DNA of 64,000 nucleotides, from positions 62,001-126,000 of the forward strand of contig NZ_LGED01000269.1 in NCBI RefSeq assembly GCF_001280085.1, in the 5' to 3' direction. Source of the DNA: Saccharothrix sp. NRRL B-16348. Lineage in GTDB: Bacteria > Actinomycetota > Actinomycetes > Mycobacteriales > Pseudonocardiaceae. This document shows, in pieces, positions 8,611 to 17,565 of the stretch (the stretch's first letter is position 1; the number at the start of each line of letters is the position of its first letter). Under the pieces are notes generated by a model. The model did not search any database. It saw nothing but the letters and a program-made list of their open reading frames with translations, and was not told the origin of the DNA. The position numbers and the translations under genes were made by a program.

Positions 8611-10170
8611 ATGCCCAACACCCACCCGCGGCGGGACGCGTTGCGGCTCGGCGCGTTCGCCGGCGTCGCGCTGCTCGCGCCCGCGCTGCCCGCGTCGTCC
8701 GCCGAAGCCTCGACCCCGCACTTCCGGCACGGCGTCGCGTCCGGTGATCCGCTGCCGGAACGGGTCGTCCTGTGGACCCGCGTCACGCCCACCGCGGACA
8801 GCACGCCCGGTTCCGGCGCGGGTCCGACCGTGGTTGTCGGCTACGAAGTGGCCAAGGACGCCCAGTTCCGCCAAGTCGTCCGGCGCGGCGAGGTCGTCAC
8901 CGGCCCCGACCGCGACCACACGGTCAAGCTGGACGTCGGCGGCCTGCGGCCCGGCTGCTGGTACTTCTACCGCTTCAGCTTCGACGGCGGCCACTCCCCC
9001 GTGGGCCGCACCCGCACCGCGCCCGCCCACCACGCCGAGGTCGACGAGCTGCGGTTCGGCGTCGTCTCCTGCTCCAGCTGGGTCGCGGGCCGCTTCGCCG
9101 CCTACCGGCACCTCGCCGAGCGCGGCGACCTCGACGCCGTCGTGCACCTGGGCGACTACCTGTACGAGGACTACATCGGCACGCGGTCCCGCACCCACGA
9201 GCCGCCGGGCGAGGCGGTGTCGCTGACCGACTACCGGGTCCGCCACGCCCAGTACAAGACCGACCCCGACCTCCAGCACCTGCACGCCACCTACCCGTGG
9301 ATCATCACGTGGGACGACCACGAGTGGGCGGAGAACGCCTGGTCCGGCGGATCACCCGACCACGACGAGACCACCGAGGGCACGTGGGCGGGCCGCCGTG
9401 CCGCGGCCATGCGCGCCTACCACGAGTGGATGCCCGTGCGGCTCGACGGCGACCGGGTCTACCGCCGGCTCCGCTTCGGCACGCTCGCCGAGCTGACCAT
9501 GCTGGACCTGCGCAGCTACCGCAGCAGGCAGGTCGACCCGAGCCAGGTGGACGACCCCGGCCGCACGCTCACCGGTCCGGACCAGCTGGCGTTCCTGCGC
9601 GACGGCCTGCTGCACACCGACGTCCAGTGGAAGCTGATCGGCAACCCGGTGATCTTCTCGCCGCTGCTCATCCCGCCGGTGCCGCAGGCGGGCGCCGTGG
9701 CGCAGCTGGTCGGGCCGACGATCAACAACGACCAGTGGGACGGCTACCCGCACGACCGCGACGCGGTGATCGCGCTGCTGGCCGAGCACGACGTGCGCGA
9801 CACCGTGTTCCTCACCGGTGACGTGCACAGCTCGTGGGCGTTCGACGTGCCGGTGGACGAGGCGCTGTACCCGCCGACGAAGACCGTCGCCACCGAGCTG
9901 GTCGTCCCGTCGGTCACCTCGGACAACATCGACGAGCTCACCGGCTCGCCGCCGCGCACCACGTCGTTGGCGATCGAGGCCGCGCTGGTCGGGCTTAACC
10001 GGCACCTGAAGTGGGTGGAGCTGGACTCGCACGGCTACACCGTGCTGGACGTGCGGCGCGAGCACGTGCGGATGAACTGGTACTTCCTGGCCGACCGGAC
10101 CAGCTCCGACAGCCCGGCCGCACTGGCGAAGACGGTGACCGTGCCGTCCGGCGCGCAACGCGTCGGGTAG
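8611..10170 (+). CDS. phoD: Alkaline phosphatase D (PhoD) with Tat signal
   Basis: The 519-residue secreted phosphodiesterase/phosphatase starts at ATG 8611 after TAAGGAC. The N-terminus HPRRDALRLGAFAGVALLAP ending PASSAEA is a twin-arginine signal peptide. The PhoD N-domain (FRHGVASGDPLPERVVLWTR) is followed by metal-binding motifs HLGDYLYEDY, TWDDHEWAENAW and FLTGDVHSSW, which fit the Ca2+/Fe3+ site. It would release phosphate from phosphodiesters such as teichoic acids outside the cell. A strong hairpin follows at 10177. No PhoP box was recognised with confidence upstream. Confidence 0.9.
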   Translation: MPNTHPRRDALRLGAFAGVALLAPALPASSAEASTPHFRHGVASGDPLPERVVLWTRVTPTADSTPGSGAGPTVVVGYEVAKDAQFRQVVRRGEVVTGPDRDHTVKLDVGGLRPGCWYFYRFSFDGGHSPVGRTRTAPAHHAEVDELRFGVVSCSSWVAGRFAAYRHLAERGDLDAVVHLGDYLYEDYIGTRSRTHEPPGEAVSLTDYRVRHAQYKTDPDLQHLHATYPWIITWDDHEWAENAWSGGSPDHDETTEGTWAGRRAAAMRAYHEWMPVRLDGDRVYRRLRFGTLAELTMLDLRSYRSRQVDPSQVDDPGRTLTGPDQLAFLRDGLLHTDVQWKLIGNPVIFSPLLIPPVPQAGAVAQLVGPTINNDQWDGYPHDRDAVIALLAEHDVRDTVFLTGDVHSSWAFDVPVDEALYPPTKTVATELVVPSVTSDNIDELTGSPPRTTSLAIEAALVGLNRHLKWVELDSHGYTVLDVRREHVRMNWYFLADRTSSDSPAALAKTVTVPSGAQRVG

Positions 10171-10176
10171 CGCCGG

Positions 10177-10212
10177 CGCCGTCCCTCCCGTGGCGCGACG
10201 GGAGGGACGGCG
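10177..10212. terminator. Bidirectional terminator hairpin between phoD and the chitinase gene
   Basis: A perfect 14-bp stem, CGCCGTCCCTCCCG (10177-10190) with CGGGAGGGACGGCG (10199-10212), closes an eight-base loop. It is centred in the 51-bp gap between two convergent genes. There is no T-run, as is usual for actinobacterial terminators. Confidence 0.8.
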
Positions 10213-10221
10213 TCCGCCGCG

Positions 10222-11691
10222 CTACGGCAGCGTGTCCAGGTGCGGCGCCACCGCGTTGGCGAACTGCCAGTTGTTGGAGGCGTCCCAGTTGATCGACCAC
10301 GTCATCGCGCCGCGGATGCCCGGCCAGGTCTGCGCCGGCTTGAACGCACCGCAGTTCGTGCCCTTGGCCAGGCAGTCGAGCGCCCGGTTCACGTTGGCGG
10401 GCGACTGGTAGCCGCCGCCCGCGCCGGACGGCGAGGCGGGCAGGCCGAGGCCGACCTGGTCGGGGCGCAGGCCGTTCTGCAGCTGGATGCAGGCCAGCGC
10501 GACCAGGAAGTCCACGGTGCCCTGGGCGTAGACCTTCTGGTCGCAGCCGAGCATCGTGCCGGAGTTGTAGTACTGCATGTTGACCACGGTGAGGATGTCC
10601 TTCACCGCCAGCGCCAGCTTGAAGTACTCCGCGCCGGTGGACTGCATGTCGATGGTCTGCGGCGCCATCGCGATGACCTTGCCGCCGCCCGCGTGGATCG
10701 CGCGCAACGCCTGCGCCATGTAGGTGGCGTTGACGCCGTTCTCCAGGTCGATGTCCACGCCGTCGAACCCGTAGTTCGCGATCAGGGTCTTGACGCTGTT
10801 GGCGAAGTTGGTCGCCGCGGTGGAGTTGCCGACGCTGATCGTGCCCTTCTCGCCACCGACGGAGATGATCACCTTCTGGCCGCGCGCCTTCAGCGTGCGG
10901 ACGTCGGCCTTGAACTGCGCGTCGGTGTAGCCGCCGAGCTTGCTCGACAACGTCGGGTCGAGGTTGAACGCCACCGCGCCCGGCGTGGTGGTGGCGTCGG
11001 CGAACGCGATGGCCACGATGTCGTACGTGGTGGGCACGTCGGCGAGCTTGAGCAGGCGCGAGCCGTTGTCGAAGTTGTGCCAGTAGCCGGTGAGCGCGTG
11101 CTTGGGCAGCGACGGGTCCGGGTTGCCGGGCGTCGTCGTGGTCGTGGTGGTGCTCGTCGTGGTGGTGCTGGTGGTGGTCGTCGTGCTCGTCGGCGGGGTG
11201 CCCGGGCCGTCGAGGCTCACGTCGTCGGCGTAGAAGGTGGGCTGGCCGTACCAGCCGTGCAGGTAGATGGTGACGCTGCTGCTCGCGCCCGTGGTGAAGT
11301 CGATCGAGAGCTGGCTGAAGCCCGCCGAGCCGGGCGTCCACGTGCTCTTGTCGCCGCTGCCGGTGCCGGTCACGCCGAGGTACACGTAGCTGCCCTGCAC
11401 CCACGCGGACAGCTTGTAGGCGGTGTTGGCCTGCACGGAGATCGTCTGCGAGCAGCGCGCGTTGTCCTGGCCCGCGGGGGCGCCCGCCATGGCGTGCGTG
11501 CCGCTGCGCTTGGTCGTGGTCGCCGCCGTCGCCGCGGCACTGCAGGTCCACCCGCCCGTGCCGCCCTCGAAACCTGGGTTGGCGACCAGGTTGGCGGCCG
11601 ACGCGCTGCCCACCACGACCAGGGTCAGGCCCGCGATGGCCAGCACACCCGCCAGCACCGCGCCCAGTGCGCGTCTCGTCCTCGAAACCAC
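10222..11691 (-). CDS. Secreted GH18 chitinase with N-terminal carbohydrate-binding module
   Basis: The 489-residue enzyme starts at GTG 11691 behind GGAGG. It has a signal peptide ending VVVGSASA and a CBM-like domain (NLVANPGFEGGTGGWTC to about residue 165). A Thr-rich linker (TSTTTTTS repeats) precedes the GH18 barrel. The barrel holds VIISVGGEKG and the catalytic motif DGVDIDLE with the acid Glu317. It should hydrolyse chitin outside the cell. A DasR-like site lies across its promoter (11754-11769), consistent with N-acetylglucosamine control. The enzyme resembles Streptomyces ChiC/ChiD-type family 18 chitinases. Confidence 0.9.
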   Translation of the reverse strand: MVSRTRRALGAVLAGVLAIAGLTLVVVGSASAANLVANPGFEGGTGGWTCSAAATAATTTKRSGTHAMAGAPAGQDNARCSQTISVQANTAYKLSAWVQGSYVYLGVTGTGSGDKSTWTPGSAGFSQLSIDFTTGASSSVTIYLHGWYGQPTFYADDVSLDGPGTPPTSTTTTTSTTTTSTTTTTTTPGNPDPSLPKHALTGYWHNFDNGSRLLKLADVPTTYDIVAIAFADATTTPGAVAFNLDPTLSSKLGGYTDAQFKADVRTLKARGQKVIISVGGEKGTISVGNSTAATNFANSVKTLIANYGFDGVDIDLENGVNATYMAQALRAIHAGGGKVIAMAPQTIDMQSTGAEYFKLALAVKDILTVVNMQYYNSGTMLGCDQKVYAQGTVDFLVALACIQLQNGLRPDQVGLGLPASPSGAGGGYQSPANVNRALDCLAKGTNCGAFKPAQTWPGIRGAMTWSINWDASNNWQFANAVAPHLDTLP

Positions 11692-11753
11692 GTCCACCTC
11701 CACGTTCTCGTCGGCGGCCAAAGCCCAGCACAGGTGACGTGGGCCACTCGAAA

Positions 11754-11781
11754 AATGGACTAGACCACTGGTGCTTGTCAA
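11754..11781 (-). promoter_or_regulatory. Chitinase promoter with DasR-responsive element (dre)-like site
   Basis: The minus strand reads AGTGGTCTAGTCCATT (11769-11754), 14 of 16 matches to the dre consensus AGTGGTCTAGACCACT. A perfect -35 TTGACA lies just upstream (11781-11776) and the site spans the expected spacer and -10, as in Streptomyces chitinase promoters. It is 63 bp before the chitinase start. Confidence 0.75.
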
Positions 11782-11800
11782 GGGTGTGAACAATGATCCG

Positions 11801-12226
11801 ATGACGTTCACCGTTGATGACGCGATCCGCATCGCGCGAGCGGCCCACGAGGGGCAGGTCGACAAGTCCGGCCAGCCGTACATCAGCCACCCGCTGCGGG
11901 TGATGGGGCGGGTGTCCGGCGAGCACGCGCGCATGGCGGCCGTGCTGCACGACGTCGTCGAGGACACCGCCGTCACCGCCGACGACCTGCTGGCCGCCGG
12001 GTGCCCGCCGGAGGTGGTCGCGACCGTGCTCGCGCTGAGCCACCGTGACGGCGAGGCGCAGGAGGACTACCTGGCGCGGGTGCTGGCCGACCCGGTCGCG
12101 GTGGAGGTGAAGCGGGCCGACATCGCCGACAACACGTCACCGCCCCGCCTCGCGCTGCTCGACCCGGCCACCCAGGACCGGCTGCGGGCGAAGTACTCGA
12201 AGGCCCTCGACATCCTCGGGCGGTGA
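11801..12226 (+). CDS. HD-domain phosphohydrolase (short SpoT/RelA-like hydrolase fold)
   Basis: The 141-residue protein starts MTFTVDDAIRIARAAH. It carries the HD signature segments AHEGQVDKSGQPYISHPLRV and VLHDVVEDTAVTADDL, with the metal-binding His/His-Asp pattern of the (p)ppGpp hydrolase domain in RelA/SpoT and small MESH1-like proteins. No synthetase or regulatory domain is present. Hydrolysis of (p)ppGpp or a related nucleotide is plausible but unproven. The GTG at 11771 is in frame, but the ATG at 11801 fits the family start. It is divergent from the chitinase gene. Confidence 0.82.
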   Translation: MTFTVDDAIRIARAAHEGQVDKSGQPYISHPLRVMGRVSGEHARMAAVLHDVVEDTAVTADDLLAAGCPPEVVATVLALSHRDGEAQEDYLARVLADPVAVEVKRADIADNTSPPRLALLDPATQDRLRAKYSKALDILGR

Positions 12227-12398
12227 GGTGGAGTTGCCTGCGCCGTTACCCGGCCGACGTCTCCGGCGGGGTGCTCACGCGGGCGTTGACGTGGCCGTGA
12301 CAGTTGCGGCGGAGATCACGCCCGATTTGGCGGCGCAGGGCCCTGACGTGCGGCAAGATAGTAGGTGAACCGATACAGAGAGACGACCGAAAGGCGAC

Positions 12399-12620
12399 AT
12401 GACCAACCCTCTGAAGACCGTTCGCACGTACCTCGCCACCCGGCGGCAGCTCCGCAAGCGCGAAGCGGACCTGACCCGCGAACTGGCCGCCTACGACACC
12501 CCGAGCGCCCGGATGGACATGGAAGCCATCCTCGCCCGGCACTCGAGCCACGAGGCGCGTGAGATCGAAGCGATCCTCCGCCGCCACGCGCTCAGCGGCA
12601 TGCTCCGCAACCACAGCTGA
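12399..12620 (+). CDS. Small conserved-looking protein of unknown function
   Basis: The 73-residue, highly charged and probably all-helical protein has Arg/Lys/Glu-rich heptad-like spacing (TYLATRRQLRKREADLTREL). It starts at ATG 12399 after an AAAGG ribosome-binding site. Codon use is typical of the neighbours (third-position G/C), which supports real coding. No membrane segment, cysteine pair or recognised domain is seen. It ends directly before a 14-bp terminator hairpin, so it is likely a monocistronic gene. Function is unknown. Confidence 0.7.
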   Translation: MTNPLKTVRTYLATRRQLRKREADLTRELAAYDTPSARMDMEAILARHSSHEAREIEAILRRHALSGMLRNHS

Positions 12621-12637
12621 GCAGCCACACCCCTTCG

Positions 12638-12671
12638 AGGGCCTTCAGAACAGGGACGTTCTGAAGGCCCT
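12638..12671. terminator. Bidirectional terminator hairpin
   Basis: A perfect 14-bp stem AGGGCCTTCAGAAC / GTTCTGAAGGCCCT has a six-base loop (12652-12657) and is followed by TTCCGTCATT. It separates the convergent small-protein gene and the Uma2 gene. Confidence 0.88.
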
Positions 12672-12675
12672 TCCG

Positions 12676-13251
12676 TCATTCCACGGGCCGGTTGTACAGG
12701 GTGCCGAGCAGTTGCGCAGGCACAATCCGCACCGGGAACGGCAGCGTCGCGTCGAACGGGTCCTCCCCTTTCACATCGGCCACCTGTCCGTAGCAACCAT
12801 CGGCGTCGAGTTCGAACACGGTGAGCTTGGGGTCCTGCGGATCGATGATCCAGTAGCTGCGCACCCCCATCCGCTCGTAGGCCGCTTTCTTGGTGTTGAG
12901 GTCGTTCAGCGCGGTACTCGGCGACAGCACCTCCACCGCAAGTAGCGGTGCGACAGGCAGCAGCTTGTCGGTCAGATCCGCATCCCTGGCCACGAGAAGG
13001 TCGGGCTGCAGCTCAATCGACTCGGACGTCCGCACTGAGAAGGGTGCGGAAAACACGTGCAAGTCGTCCGGGCATCGCAGCTCCATGAACATGCCGAGCC
13101 TCAAGACGACCTTCTGGTGCCGAGCGCCGGGAGCTGGACTCACGAGCAGCATCCCGTCGATGAGCTCATAACGCCGGCCATCATCTGGCATCCCTCCAAG
13201 GTCCTCGACCGTGTAGGGACGTCCGCCTTGGTCATGAGCCATGACCGTCAT
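12676..13251 (-). CDS. Uma2 family endonuclease-fold protein (DUF820)
   Basis: The 191-residue protein contains the DUF820/Uma2 PD-(D/E)XK-like core: YELIDGMLLVSPAP, SIELQPDLLVARD, LLAVEVLSPSTALND and KKAAYERMGVRSYWIIDP. The Glu/Asp/Glu-x-Lys positions expected for metal binding are visible. The first ATG (13251) is favoured by GGAAGGAGG seven bases upstream; a second ATG lies three codons in. Families of these genes are expanded in Actinobacteria and Cyanobacteria, and their biological role is unsettled. It stands alone between two terminator hairpins. Confidence 0.88.
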   Translation of the reverse strand: MTVMAHDQGGRPYTVEDLGGMPDDGRRYELIDGMLLVSPAPGARHQKVVLRLGMFMELRCPDDLHVFSAPFSVRTSESIELQPDLLVARDADLTDKLLPVAPLLAVEVLSPSTALNDLNTKKAAYERMGVRSYWIIDPQDPKLTVFELDADGCYGQVADVKGEDPFDATLPFPVRIVPAQLLGTLYNRPVE

Positions 13252-13309
13252 GGTCCCCTCCTTCCGGTTGGTGCGCCAACCATGGCGGAGGGGATCCCCG
13301 AAAACAGCG

Positions 13310-13354
13310 ATCCGCGCCGACCAGTCACCCGAAGATGTTCCGGTCGGCGCGGAT
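13310..13354 (-). terminator. lepA terminator
   Basis: A perfect 13-bp stem, ATCCGCGCCGACC (13310-13322) with GGTCGGCGCGGAT (13342-13354), lies 14 bp beyond the lepA stop. On the minus strand it is followed by CGCTGTTTTC, a short U-rich tail, which makes it an intrinsic terminator for lepA. Confidence 0.82.
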
Positions 13355-13367
13355 TTGGCCGGTGGTA

Positions 13368-15215
13368 CTACTTCTTGCCCTTGTCCTTGCCGCCGGAGTC
13401 GTCGGTGGACAGCGCGGCGACGAAGGCTTCCTGGGGGACCTCGACGCGGCCCACCATCTTCATCCGCTTCTTGCCTTCCTTCTGCTTCTCCAGCAGCTTG
13501 CGCTTACGCGTGATGTCGCCGCCGTAGCACTTCGCGAGCACGTCCTTGCGGATGGCGCGGATCGTTTCGCGGGCGATCACCCGGGCGCCGACGGCCGCCT
13601 GAATGGGCACCTCGAACTGCTGCCGCGGGATCAGCTCGCGCAGCTTCGAGGCCATCCTGGTGCCGTAGGCGTAGGCGTAGTCCTTGTGCACGATCGCGCT
13701 GAACGCGTCCACCGGCTCGCCCTGCAACAGGATGTCGACCTTCACCAGCTCGGCGTCCTGCTCGCCCGACTCCTCGTAGTCCAACGACGCGTAACCGCGC
13801 GTGCGCGACTTCAGGGCGTCGAAGAAGTCGAAGATGATCTCGCCGAGCGGCATGGTGTAGCGCAGCTCGACGCGGTCCTCGGACAGGTAGTCCATGCCGC
13901 CCAGCTGGCCGCGCTTGGCCTGGCACAGCTCCATGATCGCGCCGATGTACTCGCTCGGCGCGATGATCGTGCACCTGGTGACCGGCTCGTACACCTCGGC
14001 GCGCTTGCCGTCCGGCCAGTCGGACGGGTTGGTCACCACGTGCTCGGTGCCGTCGTCCATGACGACGCGGTAGACGACGTTGGGCGCGGTGGAGATCAGG
14101 TCGAGGCCGAACTCGCGCTCCAGCCGGTCGCGGGTGATCTCCAGGTGCAGCAGGCCGAGGAAGCCGCACCGGAAGCCGAAGCCCAGGGCGGCCGACGTCT
14201 CCGGCTCGAACGTCAGCGCGGCGTCGTTGAGCTGCAGCTTCTCCAGCGCCTCGCGCAGGATCGGGTAGTCCGAGCCGTCCACCGGGTACAGGCCGGAGTA
14301 GACCATCGGGCGCGGCTCGCGGTAGCCGGCCAGCGGCTGCGTGGCGCCGTTCTTCTCCGCCGTGACGGTGTCGCCGACCTTCGACTGGCGCACGTCCTTC
14401 ACGCCGGTGATGAGGTAGCCCACCTCGCCGACGCCCAGGCCGACGCTCGGCTTCGGCTCGGGCGAGATGATGCCCACTTCCAGCAGCTCGTGGGTCGCGT
14501 TGGTCGACATCATCCGGATCCGCTGGCGCGGGGTGATCTTGCCGTCGACCACGCGGATGTAGGTGACCACGCCGCGGTAGGTGTCGTACACCGAGTCGAA
14601 GATCATCGCGCGGGGTGGCGCGTCGGCGTCGCCGACCGGCGCGGGCACGCGCTTGACGACCTCGTCCAGCAGCGCGCCGACGCCGAGGCCGGTCTTGGCC
14701 GAGACGCGCAGCACCTCCTCGGGCTCGCAGCCGACGATGTGCGCGAGCTCCTTGGCGTACTTGTCCGGGTCCGCCGCGGGCAGGTCGATCTTGTTCAGCA
14801 CCGGGATGATGGTGAGGTCGTTCTCCATCGCCAGGTACAGGTTGGCCAGCGTCTGCGCCTCGATGCCCTGCGCGGCGTCGACCAGCAGCACGGTCCCCTC
14901 GCACGCCTCCAGGGCGCGGGAGACCTCGTAGGTGAAGTCGACGTGACCCGGCGTGTCGATCATGTGCAGCACGTGGTCCTGGCCGTCGACCTGCCACGGC
15001 AGCCGCACGTTCTGCGCCTTGATGGTGATGCCGCGTTCGCGTTCGATGTCCATCCGGTCGAGGTACTGCGCGCGCATCGCCCGCGCGTCGACGACGCCGG
15101 TGAGCTGCAGCATGCGATCGGCCAGGGTCGACTTGCCGTGGTCGATGTGCGCGATGATGCAGAAGTTCCGGATCAGGTCCGGAGGCGTGAACGTCTGGTC
15201 GGCGAACGTGGTCAC
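13368..15215 (-). CDS. lepA: Elongation factor 4 (LepA), back-translocating ribosomal GTPase
   Basis: This 615-residue translational GTPase starts at GTG 15215. G-domain motifs are [13 protein letters not shown] (P-loop), a switch with [18 protein letters not shown] and [10 protein letters not shown]. Domains II, III and V and the LepA-specific C-terminal domain ([29 protein letters not shown]) follow. The length matches the family. It ends in a Lys-rich tail and is followed by an intrinsic terminator. In related genomes lepA lies near rpsT/holA; here about 12 kb of accessory genes separate them. Confidence 0.97.
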   Translation of the reverse strand: MTTFADQTFTPPDLIRNFCIIAHIDHGKSTLADRMLQLTGVVDARAMRAQYLDRMDIERERGITIKAQNVRLPWQVDGQDHVLHMIDTPGHVDFTYEVSRALEACEGTVLLVDAAQGIEAQTLANLYLAMENDLTIIPVLNKIDLPAADPDKYAKELAHIVGCEPEEVLRVSAKTGLGVGALLDEVVKRVPAPVGDADAPPRAMIFDSVYDTYRGVVTYIRVVDGKITPRQRIRMMSTNATHELLEVGIISPEPKPSVGLGVGEVGYLITGVKDVRQSKVGDTVTAEKNGATQPLAGYREPRPMVYSGLYPVDGSDYPILREALEKLQLNDAALTFEPETSAALGFGFRCGFLGLLHLEITRDRLEREFGLDLISTAPNVVYRVVMDDGTEHVVTNPSDWPDGKRAEVYEPVTRCTIIAPSEYIGAIMELCQAKRGQLGGMDYLSEDRVELRYTMPLGEIIFDFFDALKSRTRGYASLDYEESGEQDAELVKVDILLQGEPVDAFSAIVHKDYAYAYGTRMASKLRELIPRQQFEVPIQAAVGARVIARETIRAIRKDVLAKCYGGDITRKRKLLEKQKEGKKRMKMVGRVEVPQEAFVAALSTDDSGGKDKGKK

Positions 15216-15331
15216 TCAGGTTCCTCGCACACGAAGGACGGGATCTGCCCATTTCAACTTAGGCACAGCATCTCATGTCACGCCGTCGTGGCGTTCCACG
15301 CGTGCGTGACCGAGGCCATAAGCTGCCCGCC

Positions 15332-15766
15332 GTGCGTGCGAACGGTGAAGACGCCCGCCCTTCGAGGGGCGCGGTGCGCGAGGTCCACACGGCCGCGGTG
15401 GCGGCGACCCTGGAGTACACCCCTGACCTGGACGGTCTGGCCGATCCGGGCGAGGTGGTGTGGGCCTGGGTGCCCTTCGAGGAGGACCCGAGCCGCGGCA
15501 AGGACCGGCCGCTGCTGGTCGTGGGCCGCCACCGCCGGGCGCTGCTCGGCCTGATGCTGACCAGCAAGACCCCCGACCGGCACGAGCTGGACGACTGCCT
15601 CGACCTGGGCTCGGGCCGCTGGGACCGCGACGGCAGGCATTCCTACCTGCGGTTGGACCGGGTGTTCGAGCTGGACGAGGACGACATCCGCCGCGAGGGC
15701 TCGGTGCTGGAGCCGGAGCGGTTCTCGCTGGTCGTGGACGCGTTGCGCCGGCTGGGCTGGCGCTGA
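15332..15766 (+). CDS. Type II toxin-antitoxin PemK/MazF-like protein
   Basis: The protein has 144 residues from GTG 15332; an in-frame ATG at 15275 would add 19 mostly basic residues. The segment DPGEVVWAWVPFEEDPSRGKDRPLLVVG matches the start of the PemK/MazF RNase fold, which recognises RNA through an SH3-like barrel. No antitoxin gene is adjacent: lepA is upstream and divergent, and a convergent transglutaminase gene follows 10 bp away. It may be an orphan or domesticated member; RNase activity is not evident from sequence alone. Confidence 0.72.
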   Translation: MRANGEDARPSRGAVREVHTAAVAATLEYTPDLDGLADPGEVVWAWVPFEEDPSRGKDRPLLVVGRHRRALLGLMLTSKTPDRHELDDCLDLGSGRWDRDGRHSYLRLDRVFELDEDDIRREGSVLEPERFSLVVDALRRLGWR

Positions 15767-15776
15767 GGCAGGTGCC

Positions 15777-16619
15777 CTAGGCCAGCCTGGTGACGTCCAC
15801 CGTGACCTCCAGCGCCGACGACGCACCGCCCGAGTAGATGCCCTTGAGCGGCGCGACGTCGGCGTAGTCACGGCCGTGCGCGACCCAGATGTGGCGTGGC
15901 CCGACCGGGATGGCGTTGGTCGGGTCGTAGCCCCACCAGCCGCCGGTCCACGCCTCGATCCACGCGTGGCTCTCGCCGCGCACCGTCTCGCGGATCTCGC
16001 CGTCCGGCTTCGTGTGCAGGTAGCCGGACACGTACCGGGCCGGGATGCCCATCGCGCGCAGCAGCACGAGCGTGAGGTGCGCGAAGTCCTGGCAGACGCC
16101 CTCACGGGCCTGCCACGCGTCGGTGGCCGAGCTGTGCACGCCGGTGGCGCCGGACCGGTACGTCAGCTGCTCGTGCACCCAGTGCGACGCGGCCAGCACC
16201 GCGTCGCTCAGACCGGCACCCCGCTTCAGCTCGCGCGCCACGGCGGCCAGCTCGCGGTCCCGCGGCACGTACGCCGTCCAGTCCAGGAACTCGGTGTACC
16301 GGTCGACCAGCGCGTCCGCCCGCAGGTCGGCCCACGTGCCGGTGCGCACGGGCTCCTCCTCCGCGCCCGTCTCCACCACCGAGGACGCCACGACCTTCAG
16401 CTCCGCGTGCGGCGCGTGCAGGTCGAACGACGTGACCTCGGTGCCCCAGTAGTCGGTGTACCGGTAGGCACGCGTGGCGGGCGTCGTCTCCACCCGGCTG
16501 ACCACCACGTTCTGCCGCCGGTCGGCCCGCGGTGTCATCCGCGCCTCGTTGTACGACTGCGTCACCGGCAGCGCGTACCGGTACCCGGTGGTGTGCACGA
16601 CCCGCACCCGCCACGACAT
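15777..16619 (-). CDS. Transglutaminase-like cysteine peptidase family protein
   Basis: The 280-residue protein has an N-terminal beta-sandwich (MSWRVRVVHTTGYRYALPV, the bacterial transglutaminase-like N-terminal domain). The papain-like core has the triad Cys176 (REGVCQDFAHL), His218 (ESHAWIEAW) and Asp232 (WWGYDPTN). The gene follows the alpha-E gene with one base between stop and start. Together with the ATP-grasp gene it forms a widespread three-gene operon whose exact product is unknown; peptide or amide-bond formation and cleavage is inferred from the enzyme types. Confidence 0.88.
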   Translation of the reverse strand: MSWRVRVVHTTGYRYALPVTQSYNEARMTPRADRRQNVVVSRVETTPATRAYRYTDYWGTEVTSFDLHAPHAELKVVASSVVETGAEEEPVRTGTWADLRADALVDRYTEFLDWTAYVPRDRELAAVARELKRGAGLSDAVLAASHWVHEQLTYRSGATGVHSSATDAWQAREGVCQDFAHLTLVLLRAMGIPARYVSGYLHTKPDGEIRETVRGESHAWIEAWTGGWWGYDPTNAIPVGPRHIWVAHGRDYADVAPLKGIYSGGASSALEVTVDVTRLA

Positions 16620-16620
16620 G

Positions 16621-17565
16621 TCAGACCACCTCGGCGTTCGTCCAGGCGACCCAGGGCGCGGTGTGGAAGTACTGCTTCGACACGGCCTCGCCGACGTCGC
16701 GCACGGTGGCCTGCAGCGCCTTGAGCCGGCGCGGCAGGTCGTCGAGCAGGTCGTGCGGGCGCAGGAACTCCAGGTCGCTGCGCGCCCGGCCGAGCAGCCG
16801 CAACGCCTCGGCCCGCGCGCCGACGCGCACGGTGGGCTGGTGGTCGAGCTGCTCCAGGCACGCCTCGGCCTGCCTCAGCGCGTGGAACACCGAACGCGGG
16901 AACAGCCGGTCGAGCAGCAGGAACTGCACCACCCGTGAGGCGTCCATCGCGCCCCGGTACGTGCGCAGGTAGGTGTCGTGGGCCCCCGCCGACCGCAGCA
17001 CCGTCACCCAGCCGGGCGAGGACGCCTTGTCGGCCACGCGGGACAGCAGCAGCCGCACGATCATGTCCACCCGCTCGACCGACCGGCCGAGGACCAGGAA
17101 CCGCCAGCCGTCGTCGCGGCTCATCGTGGAGTCGGCCAGCCCGGCGAACATCGCCGCACGCTCCTCCACGAACGCGAAGAACGCGTGCGGCCCCATCACC
17201 CGCGCGTACGCCTGCCGTTCCCGCACCGCGTTGTACATCGCGTTGAGGCACTCCCACATCTCGGTGGAGACGACCTCGCGCGCGCCACGCGTGTTCTCCC
17301 GGGCGCTGTTGATCGACGCCACGATCGACCCCGCGTGGTCGGACGAGTAGGCCACCAGTTCGGTGAGCGACCACACGTCGAACGAGGCGTCGCCCGGCGC
17401 GTCGATGCCGAGCACGGCGAGCAGTTGGCGGCTGGTGGCGTCGGGGTCGACGGTGGCGTCCTCCAGCAGTTGGTGCACCGAGACGTCGAGGATGCGCGCC
17501 GTGTCGTCGGCGCGTTCGACGTACCGGCCGATCCAGTACAGGGACTCCGCGTTGCGAGCCAGCAT
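16621..17565 (-). CDS. Alpha-E domain-containing protein (DUF403)
   Basis: The helical protein of 314 residues begins MLARNAESLYWIGRYVERADDTARILD, the typical alpha-E start. Repeated conserved glutamates and arginines give the domain its name. The ATG at 17565 overlaps the ATP-grasp stop (TGATG); a GTG one codon earlier is also possible. It always co-occurs with circularly permuted ATP-grasp and transglutaminase genes and is thought to help the ligase act on its substrate. The reaction is not established. Confidence 0.88.
   Translation of the reverse strand: MLARNAESLYWIGRYVERADDTARILDVSVHQLLEDATVDPDATSRQLLAVLGIDAPGDASFDVWSLTELVAYSSDHAGSIVASINSARENTRGAREVVSTEMWECLNAMYNAVRERQAYARVMGPHAFFAFVEERAAMFAGLADSTMSRDDGWRFLVLGRSVERVDMIVRLLLSRVADKASSPGWVTVLRSAGAHDTYLRTYRGAMDASRVVQFLLLDRLFPRSVFHALRQAEACLEQLDHQPTVRVGARAEALRLLGRARSDLEFLRPHDLLDDLPRRLKALQATVRDVGEAVSKQYFHTAPWVAWTNAEVV

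Noticed and set aside
13335..15554. A 739-codon plus-strand open frame opposite lepA
   Set aside because: It mirrors the lepA codons on the other strand, and its product is His/Arg/Val-rich low complexity typical of antisense frames in GC-rich coding DNA. It has no ribosome-binding site or family similarity.
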